Source: Singulisphaera sp. GP187 | GTDB taxonomy: Bacteria; Planctomycetota; Planctomycetia; Gemmatales; Gemmataceae | Length of the DNA: 54,147 bases | Direction of reading: 5' to 3' | Assembly: GCA_945861245.1 (NCBI GenBank) | Contig: CAMAUE010000018.1 | Coordinates: 1 to 54,147 of the forward strand | The notes under the pieces: model-generated | What the model was told of the DNA's origin: nothing | The model's database searches: none | The model's input: only the letters and a program-made list of their open reading frames with translations | Shown: positions 1-8,276 of the stretch, one piece after another | How the letters are laid out: each line of letters starts with the position of its first letter | How positions within the stretch are numbered: position 1 is the first letter of the stretch | Position numbers and translations under genes: made by a program

Positions 1-36
1 ACCTCTGCATGTCAGAAAGCGACGTACAGCAAGTCG

Positions 37-465
37 ATGGCCATGACTCACAGATATGGAGAAGGCTGCCATAGCGCAAGTCCCTCAGACTGCCCAGTTA
101 TGCGCGCTGGCCGTGGGCCTTGGCCAACTCCGTTTTACCGACGCCCGTACTGCGTTGAGGCCTATCTGCCTCTTGACGATCAGCTCAAGACGGAATTCGA
201 TGCCATGCTCGCAAGGGAGCAAACGGGAGTACCTGCGATGAATCTGACAACGTATGACCGCGGTATTATCAAAGGCCGACAGGAAGGCCGACAGGAAGGC
301 TTGGAGAACGGCCAGCGCGGCATGCTGCGTATTCTCATGGAAGAGCGGTTTGGGCCATTGCCAACTCCCGTCGTCGATCGCTTGCAGTCGATGTCGATGG
401 ACGAATTGATCCAGCTTGGGAAGGCTGCAGTAATGGTCAACTCGATCGAAGAACTCCGTCTGTAG
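37..465 (+). pseudogene. C-terminal remnant of an Rpn/DUF4351-like protein
   Basis: The part from about base 155 onward reads as the tail of the Rpn-type (recombination-promoting nuclease / transposase-derived) proteins common in planctomycetes: a VEAYLPLD segment, a Gly-Arg-Gln-Glu repeat (GRQEGRQEG) and a helical end with ERFGPLP and IEEL. The catalytic PD-(D/E)XK N-terminus is not present. The residues before about base 150 do not look like the family, and the frame is open back to base 1, so the true start cannot be fixed. Either the gene begins outside the window and is damaged, or only the tail is left. The family match is by recognition only. Confidence 0.5.
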
Positions 466-646
466 AAGAATTGGCATACGGAGGATAACCAAAACACCAA
501 TTGTGCGGGTTTGGTGGATTGATTCAACGGAATTTCCAGCCAAACTGAATCGACTCATCGATATCCTCATGAGCACTTAGTCTGGCATCCGATGCCGAGT
601 GTGGTGGATTTTCGCAACCGCATCACATCCAGGATGGAGCATCGTC

Positions 647-1486
647 ATGGCCATGGCAGGGCCGAACACTCCCGGTCCCATCGTTTCGCTTGGCGCTGTT
701 GCCGTCAGCGCGATGACGTTGCTTGGCGACTTCGCGATTTTCTCGCTGCAAACGCTCGGCTGGATGATTCGCCGACGTCCCGCGCCGGGCACAATTCTGC
801 CCAACTTTTATCTCGTGGGCGTTCGCTCGGTGCCTGTCGTTGCTATCACCGGCATGTTTATCGGCATGGTGATGGCCGTCCAGATGTTCAACGTCTTCAA
901 CAAGATGGGCATGGCGACACGCCTCGGATCGATGATCAACATCACCGTCGTTCGTGAACTCGGCCCGGTCCTGGCGGCGACTATGCTCGCGGGACGTATC
1001 GGCAGCGCCATGGCGGCGGAACTCGCAACTATGCGCGTCACCGAGCAGATCGACGCACTGTCGTGCCTCGGCGCTCATCCATACCACTACCTCGTCGTGC
1101 CACGCTTGCTTGCTTGTGGTTTGTTGATTCCGCTCCTGACGGTGATGGCCGACTTCATGGGCATCATGGGCGGGGCGTTTATTTGCACGCGGTTGTACGG
1201 CGTCGAGGCCCACTTCTACTGGGCGCACAGCGAGAGTTACGTAAGCATGTGGGATGTCGCCATGGGCGTCATCAAGGCATTTTTTTTCGGCTGTTCCATT
1301 GCCTTAATCAGCTGCCATCGCGGCCTCAACGGTCAGCCCGGGGCCGAAGGCGTCGGCCGATCCGCAACGGAAGCGTTTGTGGCCTCGTTCGTTGTCATCC
1401 TGGTGCTCGATTTCTTCCTCGCGATATTCCTGCTAACGGTGCACGATCGTTTTATACTGCATGGCATCGGACGTTCCTTCTTTTGA
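647..1486 (+). CDS. mlaE: MlaE-family ABC transporter permease
   Basis: Inner-membrane permease of an MCE (Mla-type) lipid transporter, 279 residues. The family signature is clear in the middle: RELGPVLAATMLAGRIGSAM, followed by a Met-Arg-Val-Thr-Glu-Gln-Ile-Asp-Ala stretch that couples to the ATPase. About five hydrophobic segments follow the MlaE pattern. An upstream GTG (599) keeps the frame open, but ATG 647 has GGAG at 636-639, seven bases ahead, and fits the family length. The ATPase gene follows after 27 bases and the substrate-binding MCE protein after that, so the three form one operon. In the known family the complex moves phospholipids between inner and outer membrane; the direction here is unknown. 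Confidence 0.9.
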   Translation: MAMAGPNTPGPIVSLGAVAVSAMTLLGDFAIFSLQTLGWMIRRRPAPGTILPNFYLVGVRSVPVVAITGMFIGMVMAVQMFNVFNKMGMATRLGSMINITVVRELGPVLAATMLAGRIGSAMAAELATMRVTEQIDALSCLGAHPYHYLVVPRLLACGLLIPLLTVMADFMGIMGGAFICTRLYGVEAHFYWAHSESYVSMWDVAMGVIKAFFFGCSIALISCHRGLNGQPGAEGVGRSATEAFVASFVVILVLDFFLAIFLLTVHDRFILHGIGRSFF

Positions 1487-1513
1487 CCGCCAAACCTTGA
1501 TTCGTCGATCACA

Positions 1514-2326
1514 ATGACCACCGCTAGCGACCAACCACTGATTTCATTTCAGCACCTGACAATGGAGTTCCACCAACACCGGGTGCTCCAGGACATCAGC
1601 TTCGATATCGCGCGCGGGCAGACGATCACCATCATCGGCGAAAGCGGGTGCGGCAAGACGGTGCTCCTTAAACTCATGATTGGCCTCCTTTATCCCTCGT
1701 CTGGGCGAGTGACGTTCGATGGGCACAACCTCTCCGAATTGCCCGATCGCGAGCTTACGCAACAACGGCTGCGTTTTGGATTTCTCTTTCAAAACGCCGC
1801 GTTGTTCGACAGCATGAATGTATACGACAACGTGGCCTTCGGTTTGCGCGAACAGCGGAGAATGAGTGAAGGGGATATCCGCGATATCGTGCGCAAACGC
1901 CTCCAGGAGGTCGGCCTGCCTGCAAACGCAGAGTCAAAAAAGCCGGCGGAGCTTTCCGGCGGCATGCGCAAGCGTGTCGGACTCGCGCGGGCGCTGGCGC
2001 TTAACCCCGAGGTGATGCTGTACGACGAACCCACAACCGGGCTTGACCCGATCATGACCGACGTCATCAACGAGTTGATTCTGCAAGTTCGCCAACGCAA
2101 TCCCGTGACCAGCATCGTCGTCACGCATGAGATGAAAACCGTGTTCAAGGTGGCCGACCGTGTCGTCATGCTGCATCCGTTATCGCGACTCAATCCAGGT
2201 GACTCGCAGATTCTCTACGATGGTCCGCCCGACAGCCTGAAGACCGCCCCCGACCCGCGCGTGCAGCAGTTTGTTGAAGGTCAAGCCCGCGAACGCATGC
2301 TTGAAATGACTGCGAATCCCGCTTGA
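1514..2326 (+). CDS. mlaF: MlaF-family ABC transporter ATP-binding protein
   Basis: Cytoplasmic ATPase of the Mla-type lipid transporter, 270 residues, the usual length. Visible motifs: Walker A GESGCGKT at about 42-49, signature LSGGMRKRVGLARAL, and Walker B VMLYDEPTTGLDP. The Met-Arg-Lys-Arg after the LSGG signature is typical of MlaF and differs from the Gln-rich form of most ABC importers. It lies between the permease and the MCE protein on the same strand with short gaps. No MlaB (STAS) gene is seen beside it, so the complex may lack that subunit or encode it elsewhere. Confidence 0.93.
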   Translation: MTTASDQPLISFQHLTMEFHQHRVLQDISFDIARGQTITIIGESGCGKTVLLKLMIGLLYPSSGRVTFDGHNLSELPDRELTQQRLRFGFLFQNAALFDSMNVYDNVAFGLREQRRMSEGDIRDIVRKRLQEVGLPANAESKKPAELSGGMRKRVGLARALALNPEVMLYDEPTTGLDPIMTDVINELILQVRQRNPVTSIVVTHEMKTVFKVADRVVMLHPLSRLNPGDSQILYDGPPDSLKTAPDPRVQQFVEGQARERMLEMTANPA

Positions 2327-2371
2327 AAATTCACCGTGCGCTCCAACAGGAATTGCCAACGAGTATCTCCC

Positions 2372-3688
2372 ATGAACGACCAGGCCCTCCGCTTCCGATT
2401 CGGCGTCTTTGTCCTCGCAAGCCTCATCTTGCTGGCGGTGCTGATCATTTTGTTCGGCGGTTTCCCCAATTACTTCAAACGAACCACAAACTACACCGTT
2501 CAGTTCGCCAGCGCTCAGGGCATCGCGCCCGGCACTCCCATTCGACGGTCCGGCGTACGCATCGGCGAGGTTCGCGGGCTTAAACTCAACCTCGATACAG
2601 GCAAAGTCGATATCTTCATTCGCATCGACGAGAACTACTACCTCCGTAAAGGCGACCGCCCGACTCTCCAGCAAAGCCTGATCGGCGGTGACGCCACCAT
2701 CGCCTTTGTTCCACCCGATGACGCCACGAAAGACGACCCGACTCCCGTCGAACCTGATTCCGTCATCGTCGGTCTGACGCCTCTCGATCCCAGTTCGCTT
2801 GTGCAAAAAACCTCGGACCTCGTGCAGCCGGTTCATGACGCCCTAATCGAAGTTCGCAAGGTCTTTCAACGCATCGACAAGCTCGGTCCTGTGATCGAGG
2901 AGACGCTCAAGGAATTTCGCCAAGTCGGCAAGTTCGCGCACGACGTCGGGCCCGAACTCCGCAGAACCAATGACGAAATCCAGATCACCGCACGCAACTT
3001 CGGCAGAGTTGGCGAGCGCGTCGATGTGCTCCTGCGAACCAACGAAGACAAAATCGTAAAATCCCTCGAACGCATGGACGAGTCGCTTCGACGCATCAAC
3101 GAACTCTTCGGCGATGACAATCAAAAATCCATACGCGACATCTTGAGAAACGTGAAAACCGCCAGCGGGCAACTCGATGTGATTGCCAAGGAAGCCGGCG
3201 AACTTGTGAAAGATAGCCGCGTGACTGTGAAGCAGGTGACGGAATCGTTAAAGCGAGCCGACGGTGCCTTGGCCGATCTACAGAAAGTGCTCAAGCCTGT
3301 CGGCGAGCGCGGCCCGACAATCCTGAAAAATGTCGAGGAAAGCAGCGAGAGCCTGAATGCTACGCTCAAAGATGTGCGAGAGCTAATCCATGCCGTTGGA
3401 AGAAATGAAGGCACTTTCCAAAAACTGTTGCTGGACCCGTCGCTCTACAACAACCTCAACGACTCAGCGTATATGGTTACGCGCATCCTGCCTCGCCTCG
3501 ATCAGGTCCTTCGCGATGTCGAAGTCTTCGCGGACAAACTCGCCCGCCATCCAGAATTGATCGGCATCGGCGGCGTGATTCGCCCAAGCAGCGGCCTGAA
3601 GGAAAGCCCAACCAGCCCGCAATCGTTCCGCATCTTCCCAATGAACTTCCGGTCGCCCACGTCCAACTTTCGAGCATACCCGTATTGA
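2372..3688 (+). CDS. mlaD: MlaD/MCE-family lipid-binding protein with long helical C-terminus
   Basis: 438 residues. One membrane helix (about 11-34, FGVFVLASLILLAVLIILFGG) anchors it to the inner membrane. An MCE/MlaD domain follows at about 38-115, with the family pattern GTPIRRSGVRIGEV. The rest is long, charged and helical, unlike the short E. coli MlaD (about 180 residues) and closer to the coiled barrels of long MCE proteins. The frame opens at a GTG at 2336, but ATG 2372 gives a normal N-in membrane anchor and is preferred; no strong ribosome site is seen. Third gene of the mlaEFD operon. Its likely role is to bind or channel lipid across the periplasm. Confidence 0.85.
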   Translation: MNDQALRFRFGVFVLASLILLAVLIILFGGFPNYFKRTTNYTVQFASAQGIAPGTPIRRSGVRIGEVRGLKLNLDTGKVDIFIRIDENYYLRKGDRPTLQQSLIGGDATIAFVPPDDATKDDPTPVEPDSVIVGLTPLDPSSLVQKTSDLVQPVHDALIEVRKVFQRIDKLGPVIEETLKEFRQVGKFAHDVGPELRRTNDEIQITARNFGRVGERVDVLLRTNEDKIVKSLERMDESLRRINELFGDDNQKSIRDILRNVKTASGQLDVIAKEAGELVKDSRVTVKQVTESLKRADGALADLQKVLKPVGERGPTILKNVEESSESLNATLKDVRELIHAVGRNEGTFQKLLLDPSLYNNLNDSAYMVTRILPRLDQVLRDVEVFADKLARHPELIGIGGVIRPSSGLKESPTSPQSFRIFPMNFRSPTSNFRAYPY

Positions 3689-3735
3689 AAATAATTCTCC
3701 GCCCGCGCCAATGGACTCTCGCTGGGGATTCACTT

Positions 3736-3757
3736 GAGCGCTAAGCCGCAAGCGGAA
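3736..3757 (+). repeat. Single arm of the main palindromic repeat family
   Basis: One arm of the repeat with core GAGCGCTAAGCCGCAAGCGG, lying between the 3' ends of mlaD and the convergent thioredoxin gene. The matching left arm seen in other copies is missing or decayed here. Confidence 0.75.
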
Positions 3758-3773
3758 AACGCCGATCACGCTG

Positions 3774-4892
3774 CTATTTCTTTACGTCAATCATTCGTTC
3801 CAGTAACCGTTCGAGCATTGGCCCGCGGGCGCGGAACGACACCACCTTGCCATCGCGATCGACCAAGACGGCATGCGGGATCGCTCGCACTTCGTACTTC
3901 GTCGCCCACTTTCGGCTGTCTTCGATATTGATGCTCGTCCAGGGCAGCTTGCGAACTTCCATGAATTTGCTCAATTTGTCTTCATCGCGATCCAAGCTCA
4001 GACCGATGATCTCGAAGCCCTTGCCGTGATATTTCTTGTGCGCGCTGACCATGTTTGGAATTTCACTCAGGCAAGGTCCGCACCAAGTGGCCCAGAAATC
4101 GACGAGAACGATTTTGCCTTTGAGGTTTTTCAGGTCAAACTCTTTGCCTTCGGTGGTCTTGCCGGCGATTTCGATTTCCTTGCCGAGTTTGTCGAGATTC
4201 TTCAAGGCCCCCTCGAAGAACTTGCCGAATGACGCGATCCGCTCGTTCTCAGCGGCCGCGAAAGCTTTAGCGAACTCCTTGTACGATTCGCGTGCCAACT
4301 TCAGGTCTTCGATTTCGAGTTCCATGCCAAGTTTGAAAGCTCGCATGCCATCGCTTTGAGCCAGCTTCTCGCCTTTGTCGTGGAGTTTCTTGGTAACTGC
4401 GAGGATAACTTGCTTACGATCGGCTTGAGATAGTATCGCAAAGGTTTCGATTTGATTATCGATGCGTGCGTCAACGGCCTCGGCATCGCTGGCGCGGACC
4501 ATCTCCAGGACGAAGTTGCCCGTGGCCGCCGCCTTGAACGCAGTCACAATCAACTTGAATTCGCCTGACTTTCCAGGCATGAAGATAATGCGTGAGTCAA
4601 GGCTTTTGGCCGCGAAATTATCATTGAAGGCGACTTCCTTGCCGGTGGAGCTTTCGAGTCGAAGGAAGGTGTCGAAGTCTTTGCTGGAAAGATCGATGCG
4701 ATACGCGACGCCTGCTTCCAGCTTGACCGTGTAGGTCTTGCTGCGCGAGGCTTTCAGCTTGGTGTCCTTGCTATCCGATTCGACGAGGGAATCGACCTTG
4801 CCAAACAGGACTTTGTCCTTGTCGTCGGCCAATGTTGATTCGGGAAATCCAACAGTAAGTGTGAATAGCACAACCAGCGCGTTGCGAAGCAT
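3774..4892 (-). CDS. Secreted TlpA-like thioredoxin protein with N-terminal pre-peptidase-like domain
   Basis: 372 residues with a signal peptide (MLRNALVVLFTLTVG..). Residues about 25-135 form a pre-peptidase C-terminal (PPC)-like beta domain, seen in YRIDLSSKDFDTFLRLES and VAFNDN. A helical linker (about 140-240) leads to a TlpA/AhpC-type thioredoxin domain with the active site WATWCGPC (Cys271, Cys274) and a cis-Pro segment VRAIPHAVLVDRDG. It probably acts as a thiol-disulfide oxidoreductase outside the cytoplasm. ATG 4892 is chosen because GGAGG lies six bases upstream and the signal peptide begins there; the frame itself runs further up. The upstream minus-strand neighbour carries two PPC-like domains, and the two probably share an operon (gap 89 bases). 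Confidence 0.85.
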   Translation of the reverse strand: MLRNALVVLFTLTVGFPESTLADDKDKVLFGKVDSLVESDSKDTKLKASRSKTYTVKLEAGVAYRIDLSSKDFDTFLRLESSTGKEVAFNDNFAAKSLDSRIIFMPGKSGEFKLIVTAFKAAATGNFVLEMVRASDAEAVDARIDNQIETFAILSQADRKQVILAVTKKLHDKGEKLAQSDGMRAFKLGMELEIEDLKLARESYKEFAKAFAAAENERIASFGKFFEGALKNLDKLGKEIEIAGKTTEGKEFDLKNLKGKIVLVDFWATWCGPCLSEIPNMVSAHKKYHGKGFEIIGLSLDRDEDKLSKFMEVRKLPWTSINIEDSRKWATKYEVRAIPHAVLVDRDGKVVSFRARGPMLERLLERMIDVKK

Positions 4893-4981
4893 GATGAACC
4901 TCCAAGGCAAAAACGTGTTGCGATAACCCTGAATGGGGAAGCGAGCGGCAACGTTACCGTTCTGCCGCTTGCGGTGATTCG

Positions 4982-5791
4982 CTACGGACCACTGACCAAT
5001 ATCTCGAACCCGCCAACGCACCGAGCCGTCGCCGTGGTGGCGATAATTCGATAGAGTCCAGCAGCCTCGGGCGTGAACGTGATGCGTGCGTTTACACCGC
5101 CACTGCTGTCGTCGTCCTGGGCGATGATGTTGCCGTTAGGGTCTTCGAGAACAAGGAAGGCGTCGAAATCGCCACTTTGCAGTTCGATGCGATAGGCTTT
5201 GCCTTTTTCGAGGTTGAGCGTGAACGCCTTGTAGTGTTTACTGAAGACAAGGCCATCCTGCTCCATGAAGCTGCCGGCGTGTTTTACTTTGCCGGCTTGC
5301 CATTTCAATGCGATCGACTTCTCTGGATAGATGCTCGCGCTCTTCAGGTCGGGGCGCTCGACAACAGCGACTGAAAATTTGCCGGCCTTGCCATCGCGAT
5401 TGGTGGCGACGACCGTGAACTCACCGTCGGCATCCGGGCGCAATAACAGTCGAGCGTCGGTACCCTTTCCGTCCAGTGCGTCATCGTTAAAGGCGACCTG
5501 GTTGCTCTTGGGATCCTCGATCCGAGCGATCGCGTCGAAGTCCTTGCTCTTGAGATCGATTTGGTAGACTATGTCCTTGGTCAATTTCACGGCATAGGTC
5601 TTGCAAGGCGACTTCTTGAGTGCGCGATGTGTATCGCGTGAATCCTTGGCGTTGAGTTCGTCGTCCTTGCCAAAGACGGCCTCGACTTTCTTCGCCCGCT
5701 CGGACTTCTTTTTCTCGCCTGCTTGCGATGACAAATTCATCGACAACAGCACGCCGATCATGGCGGCGACGAGCATCCAATGTTTCAACAT
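4982..5791 (-). CDS. Secreted protein with two pre-peptidase-like domains
   Basis: 269 residues. A signal peptide (MLKHWMLVAAMIGVLLSM) is followed by a Lys-rich stretch and two PPC-like beta domains. The first contains YQIDLKSKDFDAIARIED and the second YRIELQSGDFDAFLVLED, each followed by an Asn/Asp-rich turn (FNDD, QDDD). No catalytic domain is visible. PPC domains usually occur on secreted enzymes and are often removed or help in binding. Here they stand alone upstream of the PPC-thioredoxin gene, which suggests duplication and a joint role at the cell surface. ATG 5791 is chosen to start at the signal peptide. Confidence 0.75.
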   Translation of the reverse strand: MLKHWMLVAAMIGVLLSMNLSSQAGEKKKSERAKKVEAVFGKDDELNAKDSRDTHRALKKSPCKTYAVKLTKDIVYQIDLKSKDFDAIARIEDPKSNQVAFNDDALDGKGTDARLLLRPDADGEFTVVATNRDGKAGKFSVAVVERPDLKSASIYPEKSIALKWQAGKVKHAGSFMEQDGLVFSKHYKAFTLNLEKGKAYRIELQSGDFDAFLVLEDPNGNIIAQDDDSSGGVNARITFTPEAAGLYRIIATTATARCVGGFEILVSGP

Positions 5792-5893
5792 GGCAATGAT
5801 TTTCCGAAACGTGAACGGATTGTCAATGACGATATGAGGCAGTCTATGACAAGCGGTCGCGAAAACCAAATCCAAAACACGGCGAACTCTGTG

Positions 5894-5962
5894 GGTCAGG
5901 CTTTCCAGCCTGACGCATTTCATCGAAGTTTGCCAAAATACGTCAGGCTGAAAAGCCTGACC
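5894..5962. repeat. Palindromic repeat, GTCAGGCT family
   Basis: Two arms (5894-5915 and 5941-5962) pair with each other, and each is itself nearly palindromic (GTCAGGCTTTCCAGCCTGAC). It lies between glgX and the next minus-strand gene and could act as a terminator. A related sequence is at 34746-34809. Confidence 0.75.
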
Positions 5963-5982
5963 TACGACTCAGCGCTGTAGTA

Positions 5983-8103
5983 CTAACTGGCTTCCGCTAT
6001 CAACACGATCATCGAATGCGGCGCGACATGGATTGTCGATTCGGCAAGAATCACCGAGCCTTCGTCCAGGCCAACGATGTCCAGCGGCGACAGCAATGAC
6101 GTGTCGATAGTGCGCCGCCAGCGTTGACCGTTCGGCGAACGCGGGATGCGGAACGCGATCGGCTCAATCCAAGCGTTGCAGGCGACGTAGAAATCACGAT
6201 CGGGTTCACGGCCGGTCCGCATGCCGTCCAGGCAGAATGCAAGCGTTCGGCTACCGGCGAAAAAGTCCGGTGCAAACGGCTCGACGCCATGCCAAATCAC
6301 GTCGGGACGCTGCAACCCGTCCGGTCCCGTGCCCTTGAAAAACGTCCGTCGCCGCAATGCCGGATGACGTTTGCGCAGCGCGATCAACATGGTGGTGAAG
6401 CGGAGAAAATCGGCGTGCGACTCGCGCAAACGCCAATCGATCCAACTAAGCTCGTTGTCCTGACACCAGGCGTTGTTATTGCCTTTTTGGGTGCGCAGAA
6501 ATTCATCGCCGCCGAGCAACATCGGCACGCCTTGCGAGATCATCAGCGTCGTGAGCAGGTTTCGTGCCTGGCGTCGGCGCAGTCGGAGAATTTCCGGGTC
6601 ATGAGTCACGCCCTCGGTGCCACAGTTCCACGAATGGTTTTCGTCCATGCCGTCGCGATTGCGTTCGCCGTTGGCTTCGTTGTGTTTGTGGTTGTATGAC
6701 ACCAAATCCCAGAGCGTGAAGCCATCGTGACAGGTAATGAAGTTGAGCGAATGGCTCGGCAGCCGGCCCGAATGCTGATATAAATCGGAGCTGCCGCAGA
6801 TGCGCGTCGCCAAGGCCCCGCCCATGCCGGATTCGCCTTGCCAAAATCGGCGCACGTCGTCGCGGTATCGGCCATTCCATTCCGACCAGCGGGCGCCGAA
6901 CGTCGGGAAGCTACCGACCTGATACAAACCGGCGGCGTCCCACGGCTCGGCGATCAGTTTCGTCTCGCGCAGCAGGCCGTCTTCCGAGATCATCTCAACG
7001 ATCGGCGGATCGATGATGACGTTGCCCTTGCGATCGCGCCCAAAGACCGAGGCGAGATCGAAACGCAGGCCATCGACGTGCATCTCGCCGACCCAGAAAC
7101 GCAGGCAGGTCAGGATCAGTTCGCGCACGATCGGGTGATTGCAGTTGACGGTGTTGCCACAACCTGAGAGGTTGAGGTAATTGCCGTTCGGGCCGAGAAG
7201 GTAGTAAAGCTCGTTGTCGAGTCCGCGGAAGGAGTAGGTGCGGCCACGGTCGTCGCCTTCGCCCGTGTGGTTGAAGACCACATCGAGGATGACTTCGATG
7301 CCGGCCTCATGAAACGAGCGAACCATATCGCGGAATTCGTACACCTGGTCGTGCTGCGCTCCGGCGTGGGCGTAGGCAGCCTTGAGAGCGGCGAAGGCGA
7401 TGCTGTTGTAGCCCCAGAAGTTTTTCAAGTTCTCGCCGGTCAGCGGATTGACGAAGACGCAATCGTCCTCGTCAAACTCGAACACGGGCAGCAACTCAAC
7501 CGCTGTCACACCTAGCTGACGCAGATACGGAATTTTCTCTACCAACCCCAGGAACGTACCCGGCTTGGAAACCATGGCAGTTGTACTTGCCGTGAACCCG
7601 CGCACGTGAAGTTCGTATATGACCGAATCTTCGATTGGCGTGACTATCGGTTCGTCCTTGCGCCAATCATAAGGCCGGCGATAGAACAAGCTGCGGCGAT
7701 GGGTTCCTCGTGCTTGGTTGCCCCCGTTGAAGTAATTCCCATTGCAGCCCCAGTGGACGCCATCGGAGATGGCGGTGCAACTTGGATCGAGCAGAATGAG
7801 ATTCGGATCAAAGCGATGCCCGCCGCCGACCGGACCATCGACGCGCCAGCCGTAGCGAAAAACTTTCGGCAGGTCGGCGACGTGAATATGCCAAATATCG
7901 CCAGTGCGGTTTTTGCGATAGTCTAGCGAGATTTCCGCAAGGATGTGATCGCTGTCGAACGCCTGCAGAACAAGATGAACCGCCGTTCCGTGTCGGCACA
8001 TCAGGACAAAATTCACACCATCGGCGAGCGGCGTGGCACCGAGCGGCGCAGACCGCCCTCGGTTCGTGCGATAGCTGGAATTGGGTTGCGTGACGGTATC
8101 CAT
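5983..8103 (-). CDS. glgX: Glycogen debranching enzyme (GlgX/isoamylase type, GH13)
   Basis: 706 residues, normal for GlgX. It hydrolyses alpha-1,6 branches of glycogen in the cytoplasm. An N-terminal CBM48-type domain (GRSAPLGATPLADGVNFVL) is followed by the GH13 barrel with its conserved blocks: ELHVRGFT, DVVFNHTGEGDD, GLRFDLASVFGRD (nucleophile Asp), LIAEPWDAAG (acid/base Glu) and FITCHDGFTLWDLV. The C-terminal beta domain ends in MIVLIAEAS. The frame is open to 8169. ATG 8103 and ATG 8133 are both possible; neither has a clear ribosome site, and 8103 best fits the family. The upstream mutS2 gene is on the same strand, but a repeat separates them. Confidence 0.93.
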   Translation of the reverse strand: MDTVTQPNSSYRTNRGRSAPLGATPLADGVNFVLMCRHGTAVHLVLQAFDSDHILAEISLDYRKNRTGDIWHIHVADLPKVFRYGWRVDGPVGGGHRFDPNLILLDPSCTAISDGVHWGCNGNYFNGGNQARGTHRRSLFYRRPYDWRKDEPIVTPIEDSVIYELHVRGFTASTTAMVSKPGTFLGLVEKIPYLRQLGVTAVELLPVFEFDEDDCVFVNPLTGENLKNFWGYNSIAFAALKAAYAHAGAQHDQVYEFRDMVRSFHEAGIEVILDVVFNHTGEGDDRGRTYSFRGLDNELYYLLGPNGNYLNLSGCGNTVNCNHPIVRELILTCLRFWVGEMHVDGLRFDLASVFGRDRKGNVIIDPPIVEMISEDGLLRETKLIAEPWDAAGLYQVGSFPTFGARWSEWNGRYRDDVRRFWQGESGMGGALATRICGSSDLYQHSGRLPSHSLNFITCHDGFTLWDLVSYNHKHNEANGERNRDGMDENHSWNCGTEGVTHDPEILRLRRRQARNLLTTLMISQGVPMLLGGDEFLRTQKGNNNAWCQDNELSWIDWRLRESHADFLRFTTMLIALRKRHPALRRRTFFKGTGPDGLQRPDVIWHGVEPFAPDFFAGSRTLAFCLDGMRTGREPDRDFYVACNAWIEPIAFRIPRSPNGQRWRRTIDTSLLSPLDIVGLDEGSVILAESTIHVAPHSMIVLIAEAS

Positions 8104-8203
8104 AATGGCAGGGAGACTCGCGGTGATCGGCATGCGCGGCCAGGGGTTTGTGGATAGTATACACCACATTCAAGAGTTGTGGATTTTCCTTAAGTACAGA
8201 AAT

Positions 8204-8261
8204 GAGGTACTCCGAACCTCTGGGACCGCTTGACCAGAATCCCGAGGGTTCGGAGTGCCTC
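8204..8261. repeat. Imperfect inverted repeat between mutS2 and glgX
   Basis: Left arm 8204-8224 (GAGGTACTCCGAACCTCTGG core) pairs imperfectly with 8241-8261. The same core appears at about 16371-16391 and 34660-34680, again just after a gene end. It may serve as a terminator for mutS2. Confidence 0.6.
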
Positions 8262-8276
8262 GCCCTTGGGCTTGCA

